Shown here: positions 1 through 7,467 of the stretch, piece by piece
Numbering within the stretch: position 1 is the first letter of the stretch
How the letters are laid out: every line of letters begins with the position of its first letter
Assembly: GCA_031284675.1 (NCBI GenBank)
Contig: JAITXQ010000029.1
Coordinates: 1 to 11,504 of the forward strand
DNA from: Rickettsiales bacterium
GTDB taxonomy: Bacteria; Pseudomonadota; Alphaproteobacteria; Rickettsiales; Anaplasmataceae
Length of the DNA stretch: 11,504 bases
Direction of reading: 5' to 3'
The notes under the pieces: generated by a model
What the model was told of the DNA's origin: nothing
Seen by the model: the letters and a program-made list of their open reading frames with translations, nothing else
The model's database searches: none
Position numbers and translations under genes: made by a program

Positions 1-209
1 TTTGCACTATGTGCACCTTATGTCTTCACAACATTTCTAGGTTTTTACCTATATAAGCTGAAACGCGCTTATAAAGCGTTTAAGACAGTATAGAACGCCA
101 ATTTGAAGGATTAGAGAGTAAACAACTATCTACACGGGGTTTCTTTTGCCTTTTTTTTATTTAGTAAATTTCTTAAATATTTATAGCTAAAGTAATTTAA
201 GAGCCCGTG
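1..209 (+). repeat. Left copy of a dispersed intergenic repeat (5' end cut by window)
   Basis: This stretch is related to the DNA near the right end of the window, in the same orientation. The most conserved part is a 77-bp module at 133-209 that matches 11309-11385 at about 68 of 77 positions by eye, with nearly all differences being transitions. The module opens with CACGGG and closes with CCCGTG, and in this copy it also contains TCTTAAAT and ATTTAAGA as an inner inverted pair. Similarity is weaker but visible upstream from about 60, around the word CGCGCTT and the shared 'cgccaattt'. One frame is open from base 1 to a TAG at 91-93 (30 codons), and the equivalent frame is open in the right copy. 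This could be the tail of a small repeat-borne ORF. I assign no function. Confidence 0.7.
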
Positions 210-310
210 AAGGGTGTCATGCAAGTAGCTGGCACTGGTTTATTATGCAGCCACTTATTTAAAGTTAAGTTTTCTAGATCCCAGTGTCTGGGCACTGGGA
301 TGACACCTTT
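210..310. repeat. Hairpin-forming Wolbachia-type intergenic repeat
   Basis: An outer inverted repeat pairs GGTGTCAT at 213-220 with ATGACACC at 300-307. A perfect inner one pairs ATCCCAGTG at 278-286 with CACTGGGAT at 293-301 across six bases. The word 'caagtagctggcactgg' at the left arm is typical of short palindromic elements scattered through Wolbachia genomes. It abuts the end of the preceding repeat module directly. An 86-codon reading frame lies across it on the minus strand but is composed of repeat sequence and is not credible as a gene. Confidence 0.65.
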
Positions 311-380
311 GTGTTTAAGGCAAAACCTGCTATAATATTTAACACACTGCTTTCGCAAACAAATGTTCGTACAGTTGTGC

Positions 381-460
381 GCCACGCGCTGGAATGACAA
401 GGTGGAGTGTTTGTAGGTGTCATCCAAGTAGCTAACACTGGACATTCTCAATGACAAGGT
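381..460. repeat. Degenerate hairpin-repeat fragments
   Basis: The 11-mer AATGACAAGGT occurs at 393-403 and again at 450-460. Between them is another copy of the 'gtgtcatccaagtagct' word (about 418-434), shared with the element at 210-310 and with a shorter remnant at 11038-11050. The stretch 310-380 between the two elements has no gene I can support. I read the whole of 210-460 as nested or decayed copies of short palindromic elements. Confidence 0.5.
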
Positions 461-495
461 TTATCGTTTAGTTTTAAAAACACTATAGCAATACC

Positions 496-525
496 GTTCA
501 CGGAAATAAAGGAAGATCCGTGAAC
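496..525. repeat. Perfect 8-bp stem hairpin downstream of the protease remnant
   Basis: GTTCACGG at 496-503 pairs exactly with CCGTGAAC at 518-525 across a 14-base loop. It lies 25 bp beyond the stop codon of the minus-strand protease remnant, where a terminator could sit. No T-run follows the stem on either strand, so a classical intrinsic terminator is not supported. It may be another small palindromic repeat. Confidence 0.4.
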
Positions 526-549
526 TGTTACTAATCTATTTTGATAAAT

Positions 550-1531
550 CTAAAAGCTATATGTTAGATCTAAAATCTCAATTCCTTTGGCAAGTTGATG
601 ATCTTTTCCATCGTTTTGGTTTGTAGCTACCACATCAGGTACTACACCAGTTATAAGGTTGCCAGACGGAAGATAATATAATTTATTTGTTACACTGATC
701 ACACCACCATTTTTCAATGGAAAAATCGTTTGTCCAGAAGCCTTGCCATATGACCTTACTCCAACGATTTTAGCGCGTTTATTATTCTATAAAGCAGCAG
801 CAACTATTTCAGGTGCAGATGCAGATTTTTCATTAATTAATACTATGACAGGTAATCCAGAAAACATGTCCCCTTTACTTGCGTTGTAATGTTTTTTCTC
901 CCTACTTTCCACAGTAACTATTTTTCCACCATCAAGAAAACTGTCACATATTGGTACTGCTTGAGAAAATAATCCACCGTGATTATCTCTCAAATCCAGG
1001 ATTACACCCTTTATGGTACTGTTATTTTCTTGGATATCTAGCCATTGCCTTCTGAAATGATCACCAGCGCTCTCATTAAACTTAGAGATTTTAATGTAAA
1101 CTATATCGCATAACCTTAGTTGAAATAGCATTTGACTCAAGCGCTTGAAGTTGCATTTTCTTGAATTTTTTACTATCAAGGTAATAAGAATATGAATCTA
1201 ATTTAGAGAATATTCCAGCTATTGCATATTCGACCAAAGTTTTTTGATCAATCGAATTTGAAAACTCTCTCTCTATTTGTGTCAACACCTCTTCAAAATA
1301 TTCAATTCCATCAGAATCAGAAAGAGCTAGCTCTTTATTGCTTAATTCAAAATTCAGTTTGTCTAATATATTTTCTATTGCATATTCAACAAGAGTTTTT
1401 TGACTAACAGGCCAAACATATTCTTTTTCTACTTTTTTGATTATATCCTCGAACAATTCAATATGATCTATTTGGTGAGCAGATGAGCCATAAGCAAGTA
1501 AGGATAAAATAAGAGCAATGATAAATTTCAT
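550..1531 (-). pseudogene. ctp: S41-family carboxyl-terminal processing protease, inactivated
   Basis: Intact members are exported serine proteases with a PDZ domain that cleave near the C-termini of envelope proteins. The reading starts with a clear signal peptide (MKFIIALILSLLAYGSSA, probable cleavage before HQ) and runs to YLDSKKFKKMQ, the segment that normally precedes the PDZ domain. The PDZ domain is missing. The frame then changes near 1100-1125, where protease-core sequence resumes in another frame (DIVYIKISKFNES, then DLRDNHGG, then NEKSASAPEIV with the serine motif). A TAG at 787-789 interrupts the core just where relatives read A-L-Q-D-N/H-K-R, which suggests a CAG or CAA to TAG change. 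The same frame then stays open for 78 more codons (SYGKASGQ with the catalytic lysine motif, then YYLPSGN and PDVV) to the stop at 550-552. With the deletion, frameshift and nonsense change together, no active enzyme can be made. The N-terminal part also contains an internal duplication. Confidence 0.85.
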
Positions 1532-1605
1532 GAAGAAAGTTTATCTCTTATTCGTGAGTAAAATCAATTTCTTTTAAAGTTATGGTTATACTCTTATAGT
1601 GTTTC

Positions 1606-2688
1606 ATGGTAGAAAATAAGCTGAAGGTAAGCAGAGTGCTTTTTAAAATGATATTACGTAATTTACTGTTTTTACTGCCGCCTGAAGTTGCTCACTCTTT
1701 GGCAATTATGGCGTTAAAAAAGATACCTTATAGAAAACTTATAGAGCTACCAGAATCTTTAAATGTGAATTTTTTTGGTAATAAACTTAGAAGCCCAGTA
1801 GGTCTGGCTGCAGGTTTTGACAAAAATGCAGAAGTTATAAGACCTATGCTTTCATTTGGCTTTGGATTCGTGGAAGTTGGTACTGTAACTAAAAACCCAC
1901 AATATGGAAACAAAAAACCAAGAATTTTTAGATTAATCAAAGATCAAGGGGTAATTAACAGATTGGGATTTAACAATAAAGGAATAGACTATTTTCTTAA
2001 ACAAATAAATAGAACCAAGCTTGATGATTGCATTTTTGGCATAAATATAGGGAAAAATAGTACAGCGAAAGATCAAATCAGTGATTATGTTGATTTAATA
2101 AAGATGGTATATGGAAAAAGCAATTATATAGTACTGAATATCTCATCTCCAAACACACCTAATTTACGCAATTTGCACAATAAACAAGAATTATCGGAAT
2201 TGTTGAAAGCTATCACTCTAACCCGCGGTTCAATCAAGAGTGATAAATTTATGCCTATAATATTAAAAATCTCACCAGATATAGATCAGCAAACGAAAGA
2301 AAATATCGCTGAGCTTGCATTAGAATATAAAATTGACGGCTTAACAGTAAGCAACACTACGGTCAGTCGAGATAATTTGCATTCTCACTATAATGAGATT
2401 GGTGGGTTGAGTGGCAAACCATTGTTTAAACTTTCAACCGAGTTATTGAGTGACATGTACAAACTTACTAAGGGCAAAATATTATTGATAGGATGCGGAG
2501 GAGTTTCAAGTGGTTCTAATGCATACAAAAAAATAAAAGCAGGGGCCTCTTTAGTGCAACTGTATACTACTCTCATATACCAAGGGCCTCAAGTTGTAAA
2601 TAAAATTAATCTAGAACTTGCAGAGCTAGTAAGAAGAGATGGATTTAGTAACATTAGTGAGGCGGTGGGTTGTAACTATAAATTTTAG
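1606..2688 (+). CDS. pyrD: Dihydroorotate dehydrogenase (quinone), class 2
   Basis: Membrane-associated flavoenzyme of de novo pyrimidine synthesis. It oxidises dihydroorotate to orotate and passes electrons to the quinone pool. The 360-residue product has the class 2 N-terminal helix (about 15-50), then GLAAGFDKNAE (66-76), GFVEVGTVT (87-95), NRLGFNN (118-124) and the NISSPNTPNLRNL block (178-190). The serine at 181 is the expected catalytic base, which distinguishes class 2 from cysteine-using class 1 enzymes. GGLSGKPL (266-273), IGCGGVSSG (295-303) and GASLVQLYT (313-321) bind FMN phosphate and close the barrel. The first ATG is at 1606. The ATG at 1648 fits family N-termini better (MILRNLLFLLPPEVAHSL) and would give 346 residues, and a TATAGT at 1595-1600 would place a transcript start right at 1606. 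The later start is therefore a real alternative. It is divergent from the broken protease with 74 bp between. Confidence 0.96.
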   Translation: MVENKLKVSRVLFKMILRNLLFLLPPEVAHSLAIMALKKIPYRKLIELPESLNVNFFGNKLRSPVGLAAGFDKNAEVIRPMLSFGFGFVEVGTVTKNPQYGNKKPRIFRLIKDQGVINRLGFNNKGIDYFLKQINRTKLDDCIFGINIGKNSTAKDQISDYVDLIKMVYGKSNYIVLNISSPNTPNLRNLHNKQELSELLKAITLTRGSIKSDKFMPIILKISPDIDQQTKENIAELALEYKIDGLTVSNTTVSRDNLHSHYNEIGGLSGKPLFKLSTELLSDMYKLTKGKILLIGCGGVSSGSNAYKKIKAGASLVQLYTTLIYQGPQVVNKINLELAELVRRDGFSNISEAVGCNYKF

Positions 2689-2748
2689 AAACTGTTGGTA
2701 TTATTTTAATAGAATAAAACTGATTTTTTGATATAAATATAGTAAGAA

Positions 2749-3480
2749 ATGCTTCCTTTTAAAACGACAAGCATGAAAGACTTGAACAACGCAATATCTA
2801 AAATTATTAATTATAAATTTACAAATAACGCGATATTAGAGGAGGCATTAACTCATCCGAGCGTAAATAAAAGGAATAGCAAAAACCAGGTTGTAAACTA
2901 CGAAAGGTTAGAGTTTTTAGGTGATAGTGTTTTAAATATGGTCGCATCTGCTATACTGTTTAAACTATTTCCTGAAGAAAAAGAAGGAGCATTGGCTAAA
3001 AGAAAGACGGATTTAGTTTGTGGCAGCACCATTGCTAATGTCGCTAAAGAAATGGAATTAAGCGACTTTATCATCATGAATAATAGTGAACGTTGCAATG
3101 GAGGAAAATGTAGCTTAAAAAATTTAGAAAACGCGCTTGAAGCACTAATAGGCGCAATTTATATTGATGGAGGGTTTGAAAATGTTGAAAAATTTATCAC
3201 TCAATATTGGGAAAAGTTAGCCAAAAACATGCTTGATCCCCCTCAAGATCCTAAAACCTCACTACAAGAATGGACTCAGAAAAATAAATTGCCTTTACCA
3301 GAGTATGAGCTTGTAAAACAAACTGGACCAGCGCACAATCCTGAATTTACTATATCAGTTTGCATAAAAGATTATGGCGAAGTTTCTGCATGCGCTTCTA
3401 GTAAAAAGGTTGCTGAACAAAAAGCTGCTGAGTTAATGCTAGAAAAAATTAATAATAATGAAAAAAGCAATTCAGTTTAA
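2749..3480 (+). CDS. rnc: Ribonuclease III
   Basis: Double-strand-specific endoribonuclease that processes rRNA precursors and other structured RNAs. The 243-residue length is normal for bacteria. The catalytic domain occupies about 10-155 with the signature ERLEFLGDSVL (52-62), supplying E52, E55 and D59, then E79 in EEKEGALAKRK. The second metal-binding motif reads ENALEALIGAIYIDGG (127-142), with E131 in the essential glutamate position. N128 sits where many enzymes, including that of E. coli, have aspartate. The dsRNA-binding domain spans about 167-235 (DPKTSLQEWTQ, then SSKKVAEQKAAELML). It follows pyrD by 60 bp on the same strand and may be co-transcribed. A second ATG at 2773 (residue 9) could also serve as the start, and neither has a strong Shine-Dalgarno sequence. 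Confidence 0.95.
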   Translation: MLPFKTTSMKDLNNAISKIINYKFTNNAILEEALTHPSVNKRNSKNQVVNYERLEFLGDSVLNMVASAILFKLFPEEKEGALAKRKTDLVCGSTIANVAKEMELSDFIIMNNSERCNGGKCSLKNLENALEALIGAIYIDGGFENVEKFITQYWEKLAKNMLDPPQDPKTSLQEWTQKNKLPLPEYELVKQTGPAHNPEFTISVCIKDYGEVSACASSKKVAEQKAAELMLEKINNNEKSNSV

Positions 3481-3503
3481 GCAAAATAGATTATTAATTT
3501 AAG

Positions 3504-3542
3504 TTTTAAGGAAGCGAATAGCGAATGGTCATTCCCTTAAAA
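3504..3542. terminator. Inverted repeat between convergent rnc and rpoD
   Basis: TTTTAAGG at 3504-3511 pairs perfectly with CCTTAAAA at 3535-3542, and inside it GAATG (3523-3527) pairs with CATTC (3530-3534). It lies in the 56-bp gap between the two convergent genes and overlaps the stop codon of rpoD, so it could end transcription from both sides. There is no long T-run after the stem in either direction, so its role as a terminator is inference only. Confidence 0.3.
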
Positions 3543-5498
3543 GAACCCTCTAAGTTTTCTAGCACGGCTTGGATGTTTTAATTTGCGCAGTGCTTTTGCC
3601 TCTATTTGTCTAATTCTCTCACGTGTTACATTAAAAATTCTTCCTACTTCTTCTAAGGTGTGCTCTTTTCCATCTTTACCAAGGCCAAAACGCATTCTTA
3701 GAATTCTTTCTTCTTTTGGTGTTAAAGTTGCAAGAACATTAGTTGTAATACCACGTAAGTCAGCAAGTATTGCAGCATCTTCTGGCTTGGAGACTCGCTT
3801 ATCTTCTATACAATCACCGAAGGTACTACTATCATCTTTTCCTGTCGGAGCTTCAAGACTTACCGGATCCCTTGCTATTTTCATAACTTTGCGTATTCTT
3901 TCCAGCGGCATTATCAGTTCTGTACTCAATTCCTCTAATGTGGGCTCTCTTCCCATCTCATGAGACATCTTTCTTAATGCTCTGTTGATTTTGCTGATAA
4001 TTTCTACCATATGAACTGGTATTCTAACTACTTTGGATTGTTCAGGTATTGCCCGAGTTATGGATTGCCTCACCCACCAAGTTCCATAAGTTGAAAATTT
4101 GTATCCACGTTTGTAATCAAATTTATCCACGGCCTTCATAAGACCAATATTGCCTTCTTGTATCAAATCAAGCAGAGCAAGGCCTCTGTTTGAATACTTT
4201 TTAGCGATGGAAACTACTAGCCTCAAATTAGCTTTAATCATCTCTTGCTTTGCTTCAGAAACTTCTCGTTCATGTTTTTGTATTCTTTTGATTAACTCCT
4301 TAAATTCTTGCGTGTTATCTTCTTGTATATATTGCTTAATATTATTCAAAGTACAGGCTATATGCTCAGAGTTACCATCTATAAACCTTACACATTTGAT
4401 TTTTAATTCTTCCGTAAGAAAAGATTTATTTTCATTGGTCTTTAAAAAATTTATCTCTTTTAACTCATACTTTAAAAGCACTTCGTCATAAACTTTGTAG
4501 AAACCTTCTCTATCGATATTGTATTTTTTAGCCTCAAGAATAAGATTAGTTTCTTCAAGCACGATAGATCTGTTTATACTATAAAGTTCTTGTGTAATTC
4601 TTGCGACAGCAGTGTCACTTAACTTAATTTGTAATGCTATAGACCATATTTGATTATATAAATCTTTACATACTAGTTCGTTAGAGGAATTTTTAGAATT
4701 TTTTCTTAATGTCAACGCTTCATTTGTTAAAGTAATCATCTCATCCAATGCAACTATGACTTTTGGCAGTAAGTCGCTTTCCATTTCAAGAATAGAAACA
4801 TTTAGATTTGCTGAATTTATATCTTCATTGTCATTTTCTTTCTCATCATCATCTTTTTTACTGTCTTTCTCATCAACACCATAATATTCATCATCTTTAG
4901 TATCTTCAGAAATATCCTTAGAATCCTCGACATCTTCAGCACCTTCTTCATTATCTTCTTTAGGTGTAACATTAAAATCAGAGTTATAAATTGCATCCAA
5001 GTCTATGATTTCTCTCAATAGGAGAGTTCCACTACTCAAATCGTCATGCCATGTTTTTATTATCTTTAATGTTACTGATGTTTCAATTATTGCACGCAAC
5101 ATGTTATGCTTTTCAGATTCAATTTTCTTTGCTATCTTGATTTCATCTGCCCTTGATAAAAGCTTTACAGAACTCATGTCTTGTAAATAAATTCTTACCG
5201 GATCATCGTTTTGTACTAAAGTTGTAGTAACATTTGGCGATGTATCATCATCATCAAGTTTACTATCATCATTGTTGGAAGGAGCATCTTCTTCATCTTC
5301 ACTACTTTCAAGTATATTAATTCCAGAGTCTTGTAATAAAGATATAGTATCATCTATAAAGTCAGATGAAAAATTTTCATCTGATAATTTATCATTTATA
5401 TCATCAAAAGTGATAAAACCGCCCTTTTTTATACTTTTGGTTACGAGATCTCTGATAATTTTTTTCTTATCTTGTGCATTATTAATAGTTGACATCAT
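3537..5498 (-). CDS. rpoD: RNA polymerase primary sigma factor RpoD (sigma-70)
   Basis: Housekeeping sigma factor that directs RNA polymerase to promoters. Over 653 residues it has region 1.1 (about 10-65), region 1.2 ([11 protein letters not shown], 98-108, to about 135), a long non-conserved insert (about 140-410), regions 2.1-2.4 (about 415-500), region 3 (about 500-575) and region 4 (about 580-653). Region 2 contains [17 protein letters not shown] (424-440), [19 protein letters not shown] (444-462) and [17 protein letters not shown] (468-484). The glutamine and threonine that contact the -10 element are retained (Q478 and T481). Region 4.2 is [20 protein letters not shown] (614-633), the -35-binding helix-turn-helix. 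The insert has a very acidic patch (about 178-227). Two ATG codons are adjacent at the start. AAAGG lies only 2 nt before the first and 5 nt before the second, so the second may be used. It is the last gene of the minus-strand run, 120 bp after the antiporter block. Confidence 0.97.
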   Translation of the reverse strand: MMSTINNAQDKKKIIRDLVTKSIKKGGFITFDDINDKLSDENFSSDFIDDTISLLQDSGINILESSEDEEDAPSNNDDSKLDDDDTSPNVTTTLVQNDDPVRIYLQDMSSVKLLSRADEIKIAKKIESEKHNMLRAIIETSVTLKIIKTWHDDLSSGTLLLREIIDLDAIYNSDFNVTPKEDNEEGAEDVEDSKDISEDTKDDEYYGVDEKDSKKDDDEKENDNEDINSANLNVSILEMESDLLPKVIVALDEMITLTNEALTLRKNSKNSSNELVCKDLYNQIWSIALQIKLSDTAVARITQELYSINRSIVLEETNLILEAKKYNIDREGFYKVYDEVLLKYELKEINFLKTNENKSFLTEELKIKCVRFIDGNSEHIACTLNNIKQYIQEDNTQEFKELIKRIQKHEREVSEAKQEMIKANLRLVVSIAKKYSNRGLALLDLIQEGNIGLMKAVDKFDYKRGYKFSTYGTWWVRQSITRAIPEQSKVVRIPVHMVEIISKINRALRKMSHEMGREPTLEELSTELIMPLERIRKVMKIARDPVSLEAPTGKDDSSTFGDCIEDKRVSKPEDAAILADLRGITTNVLATLTPKEERILRMRFGLGKDGKEHTLEEVGRIFNVTRERIRQIEAKALRKLKHPSRARKLRGFF

Positions 5499-5618
5499 TA
5501 CCTTTATAGTTTAAAATTTCATTTCTTATTAGCAAATAAACCTACAACGAGCAAGCCTATAATTTTATTTTTAACTTGTGGCTACTTGTTACTTCATATA
5601 ATTTAAGATATTGTTAAT

Positions 5619-5945
5619 TCACATACACTCATCTTGATCAATTGTTCCAAATTTTTCTTCTATTTTTACTGCTATGGACAATCCAACTGAAAATGTTGCA
5701 ATTCCAACTACTATGGCAGTAAGCATTAAAACATGCGGTATAGAATTGCTATATAAATAAAAATTTGAAACCAATATAGGAGGCAAGGAACTTTTTATAT
5801 ACCCTAGAGATATGTAAAATAACAAAACGGATGCTTGGAAAATGCTTACCCCTATCATTTTTTTGATTAAATTTTTATCGTTTATGATAACATATAAACC
5901 TAGCACCATTAATATAATAATAGTTACATAATTATATAAAGTCAT
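5619..5945 (-). CDS. mnhC: Mrp/Mnh-type cation/proton antiporter subunit C
   Basis: Small membrane subunit homologous to NuoK of complex I and part of the multi-subunit Mrp antiporter, which exchanges Na+ (or another monovalent cation) for H+ across the inner membrane. The 108-residue product has three predicted membrane helices (about 5-21, 28-50 and 69-94). Family features are NLIKKMIGVSIFQASVLLF (25-43), corresponding to the helix with NuoK-like polar residues, and PHVLMLTAIVVGIATFSVGL (70-89). It is the last gene of the antiporter block. Its ATG overlaps the TAA of mnhB by one base (TAATG), a sign of translational coupling. In complete Mrp operons subunit D would follow. Here the next gene is rpoD. 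Confidence 0.9.
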   Translation of the reverse strand: MTLYNYVTIIILMVLGLYVIINDKNLIKKMIGVSIFQASVLLFYISLGYIKSSLPPILVSNFYLYSNSIPHVLMLTAIVVGIATFSVGLSIAVKIEEKFGTIDQDECM

Positions 5946-6361
5946 TATTTTTTTTTACGAGCAAAATCTATATATATAATTAACATAGAGGAGTAGACAG
6001 TAAATGCTACACTTAATTCTACTAAAAAAATACCCAATTTTTGACCAACAACGTTACTAGCCGATAATGTATCGTAAGATAAAAAATTTTGGCCAAGTAA
6101 AATTGTTGCAACACCCGTTCCTCCGTAAATCAAAATACCGAGCACATTAGTAAATCTCATTACAGAATAAGGTATTGCTTTTAGAGTTGTGGATATACCA
6201 AATAGCATTGAATATAATATTATTCCGGAAGCAATAATTATTCCTGCTTGAAAACCTCCACCTGGAGTGTAATCACCATGAAATTGTATGTATAAACCAA
6301 ATAAGATGATAAAAGGTACTATCAAAAATGCTACTGCATTTAATATCGGATCTTTAATCAT
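5945..6361 (-). CDS. mnhB: Mrp/Mnh-type cation/proton antiporter subunit B (MnhB domain)
   Basis: Integral membrane subunit of the Mrp antiporter complex. The 138-residue product has about four membrane helices (roughly 7-25, 38-56, 69-91 and 107-131). The hallmark loop HGDYTPGGGFQAG is at residues 28-40 between the first two helices, matching the conserved H-G-H-x-x-P-G-G-G-F-Q motif of the family. A membrane-embedded glutamate lies at 115 in the last helix. The C-terminus is short and basic (RKKK). The start overlaps the end of the upstream MbhD/E-like gene by 8 bp, and the mRNA just before the ATG is purine-rich (repeated GAA/AAG), which could serve as a weak ribosome binding site. Confidence 0.92.
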   Translation of the reverse strand: MIKDPILNAVAFLIVPFIILFGLYIQFHGDYTPGGGFQAGIIIASGIILYSMLFGISTTLKAIPYSVMRFTNVLGILIYGGTGVATILLGQNFLSYDTLSASNVVGQKLGIFLVELSVAFTVYSSMLIIYIDFARKKK

Positions 6362-6881
6362 TTTCTTTTTCTTCTTTTAATATCAATGTTATGCAAAGTG
6401 CAGCAGTAAAAACTACTATAGTTTCTCCAAATGTGTCGTAACCACGAAAGCTTGCTAAAACAGCTGTTACTATATTAAGAATACCGGCAGCTTTTTCGGT
6501 GTTTTCCACATAATAAGGAGCAACATGCAGGTGGATTGGAGCACCATGGCTGCCAAAATCTGGCAATTGAATCATAAAATGTGACAAACATACAACCAGA
6601 AATATCATAAAAAAAAGTGTTATAGGGTTGTGAGATAAATTTACTTTATGATTCTTTATCAAAGAGAGCGCAGCAAACGTAAAAACTGTACTGAGCCCCG
6701 CGCCAACAGAAGCTTCAGTAATCGCAACATCAGGTGCGTTCATAATTAAGTATATAAGCGCAATGAGTGAACTAAATACACACATTAGAACAGCGCTTAC
6801 AACTAAATGCCGCGAAAAGACTATAAAAACTGTAACTGTTAGTAACAACAAGAGTAACACTACATTTAATATTTCCAACAC
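6354..6881 (-). CDS. DUF4040 (MbhD/MbhE-like) antiporter protein, equivalent to the C-terminal part of MrpA
   Basis: This 175-residue membrane protein corresponds to the extra C-terminal portion of subunit A in Mrp antiporters, encoded here as a free-standing gene. Residues 1-76 form the MbhD/DUF4040 part, with helices and the conserved NAPDVAITEASVGAGL stretch (48-63), whose glutamate at 56 lies in a membrane segment. A third hydrophobic segment is at about 88-105. Residues 125-168 form the MbhE-like part with NIVTAVLASFRGYDTFGE (136-153). The start codon is GTG at 6879-6881, one base after the mnhG stop. An AAGAAGG sequence at the end of mnhG gives it a good Shine-Dalgarno site. The proton-pumping NuoL-like N-terminal part of MrpA is absent from this window. 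Confidence 0.85.
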   Translation of the reverse strand: MLEILNVVLLLLLLTVTVFIVFSRHLVVSAVLMCVFSSLIALIYLIMNAPDVAITEASVGAGLSTVFTFAALSLIKNHKVNLSHNPITLFFMIFLVVCLSHFMIQLPDFGSHGAPIHLHVAPYYVENTEKAAGILNIVTAVLASFRGYDTFGETIVVFTAALCITLILKEEKEND

Positions 6882-6882
6882 C

Positions 6883-7170
6883 TTAGCCTTCTTTAACAGT
6901 TTTTTTCTTACTTTTATAATAAGTGCGTGCTAAAAGATAGCTATTAGTTGAGTTAGCTACCCATATTATAAGAATTAATAATATTATTTTAACAGTATTG
7001 ATTGAAAATTCATTCTGCAGAGCAAAACCAATTAATAACAATGTTGCACCGCTGGAATCTGTAATACCTGCTGCATGTAACCTAGTGTAGAAATCAGGAA
7101 ATCTGATCACCCCTATGTTTGAAATGATTACTAAGCAAATACCTAAAAATATGAAAATGGATCCTATCAT
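6883..7170 (-). CDS. mnhG: Mrp/Mnh-type cation/proton antiporter subunit G
   Basis: Small membrane subunit of the Mrp antiporter. The 95-residue product shows the family signature GVIRFPDFYTRLHAAGITD (20-38) after the first helix, then two further helices (about 40-55 and 58-75) and a basic C-terminal tail (KSKKK). It begins with ATG 6 nt after the TGA of mnhF and ends 1 nt before the GTG start of the DUF4040 gene. The F-G-A'-B order differs from the textbook A-to-G order of Bacillus operons but keeps the usual neighbours together. Confidence 0.92.
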   Translation of the reverse strand: MIGSIFIFLGICLVIISNIGVIRFPDFYTRLHAAGITDSSGATLLLIGFALQNEFSINTVKIILLILIIWVANSTNSYLLARTYYKSKKKTVKEG

Positions 7171-7176
7171 AAATTA

Positions 7177-7422
7177 TCAAAATAACATTAATCTCATTAG
7201 TGCTATAGTTGATATAAAGCTAATGCTAGCGTACAAAAGTGCTATATCAATTAAAAAGAAATTATTCAGAGCAATTGATATTGCTGTTATGAGCAAAACT
7301 ACTTGTGTTGAGAAATTATTGAACGCTAAAACCTTATTGTACACATCACTCGACTTAGAAACTATGCGGTATAACATTATACTCATACAGAACAGTAGTA
7401 TATAGATAGCAATGTGAATCAT
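7177..7422 (-). CDS. mnhF: Mrp/Mnh-type cation/proton antiporter subunit F
   Basis: First gene of the antiporter block. The 81-residue product has three membrane helices (about 3-21, 37-53 and 55-80). SSDVYNKVLAFNNFST (24-39) takes the place of the G-P-x-x-x-D-R-V-x-A-x-D loop of MnhF, and DIALLYASISFISTIALMR (59-77) matches the family's third helix with its aspartate. There are 45 bp between the rpoZ stop and this ATG with no obvious promoter or terminator, so transcription may continue from rpoZ. The family assignment rests on the loop-helix pattern together with the neighbouring G, B and C subunits. Confidence 0.85.
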   Translation of the reverse strand: MIHIAIYILLFCMSIMLYRIVSKSSDVYNKVLAFNNFSTQVVLLITAISIALNNFFLIDIALLYASISFISTIALMRLMLF

Positions 7423-7467
7423 TTATAAGCTACATAACTTCAGCAGGTTTCTAAACGAATACTTGAT

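Noticed and set aside
197-457. 86-codon minus-strand open frame
   Set aside because: It lies wholly over palindromic repeat elements and repeat fragments, has no recognisable domain, and its sequence is explained by the repeats.
563-595. Possibility that the TAG in the protease gene is read through or recoded
   Set aside because: The gene also lacks its PDZ domain and changes frame upstream, so decoding the TAG alone would not restore a working protein.
3583-3963. 126-codon plus-strand frame opposite rpoD, and other plus-strand frames at 4150-4491 and 5272-5514
   Set aside because: They are antisense shadows of the clearly coding rpoD frame, with serine/leucine-rich translations typical of the reverse of acidic coding sequence.
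7115-7405. 96-codon plus-strand frame
   Set aside because: It is antisense to mnhF and mnhG, which have family motifs and operon spacing.
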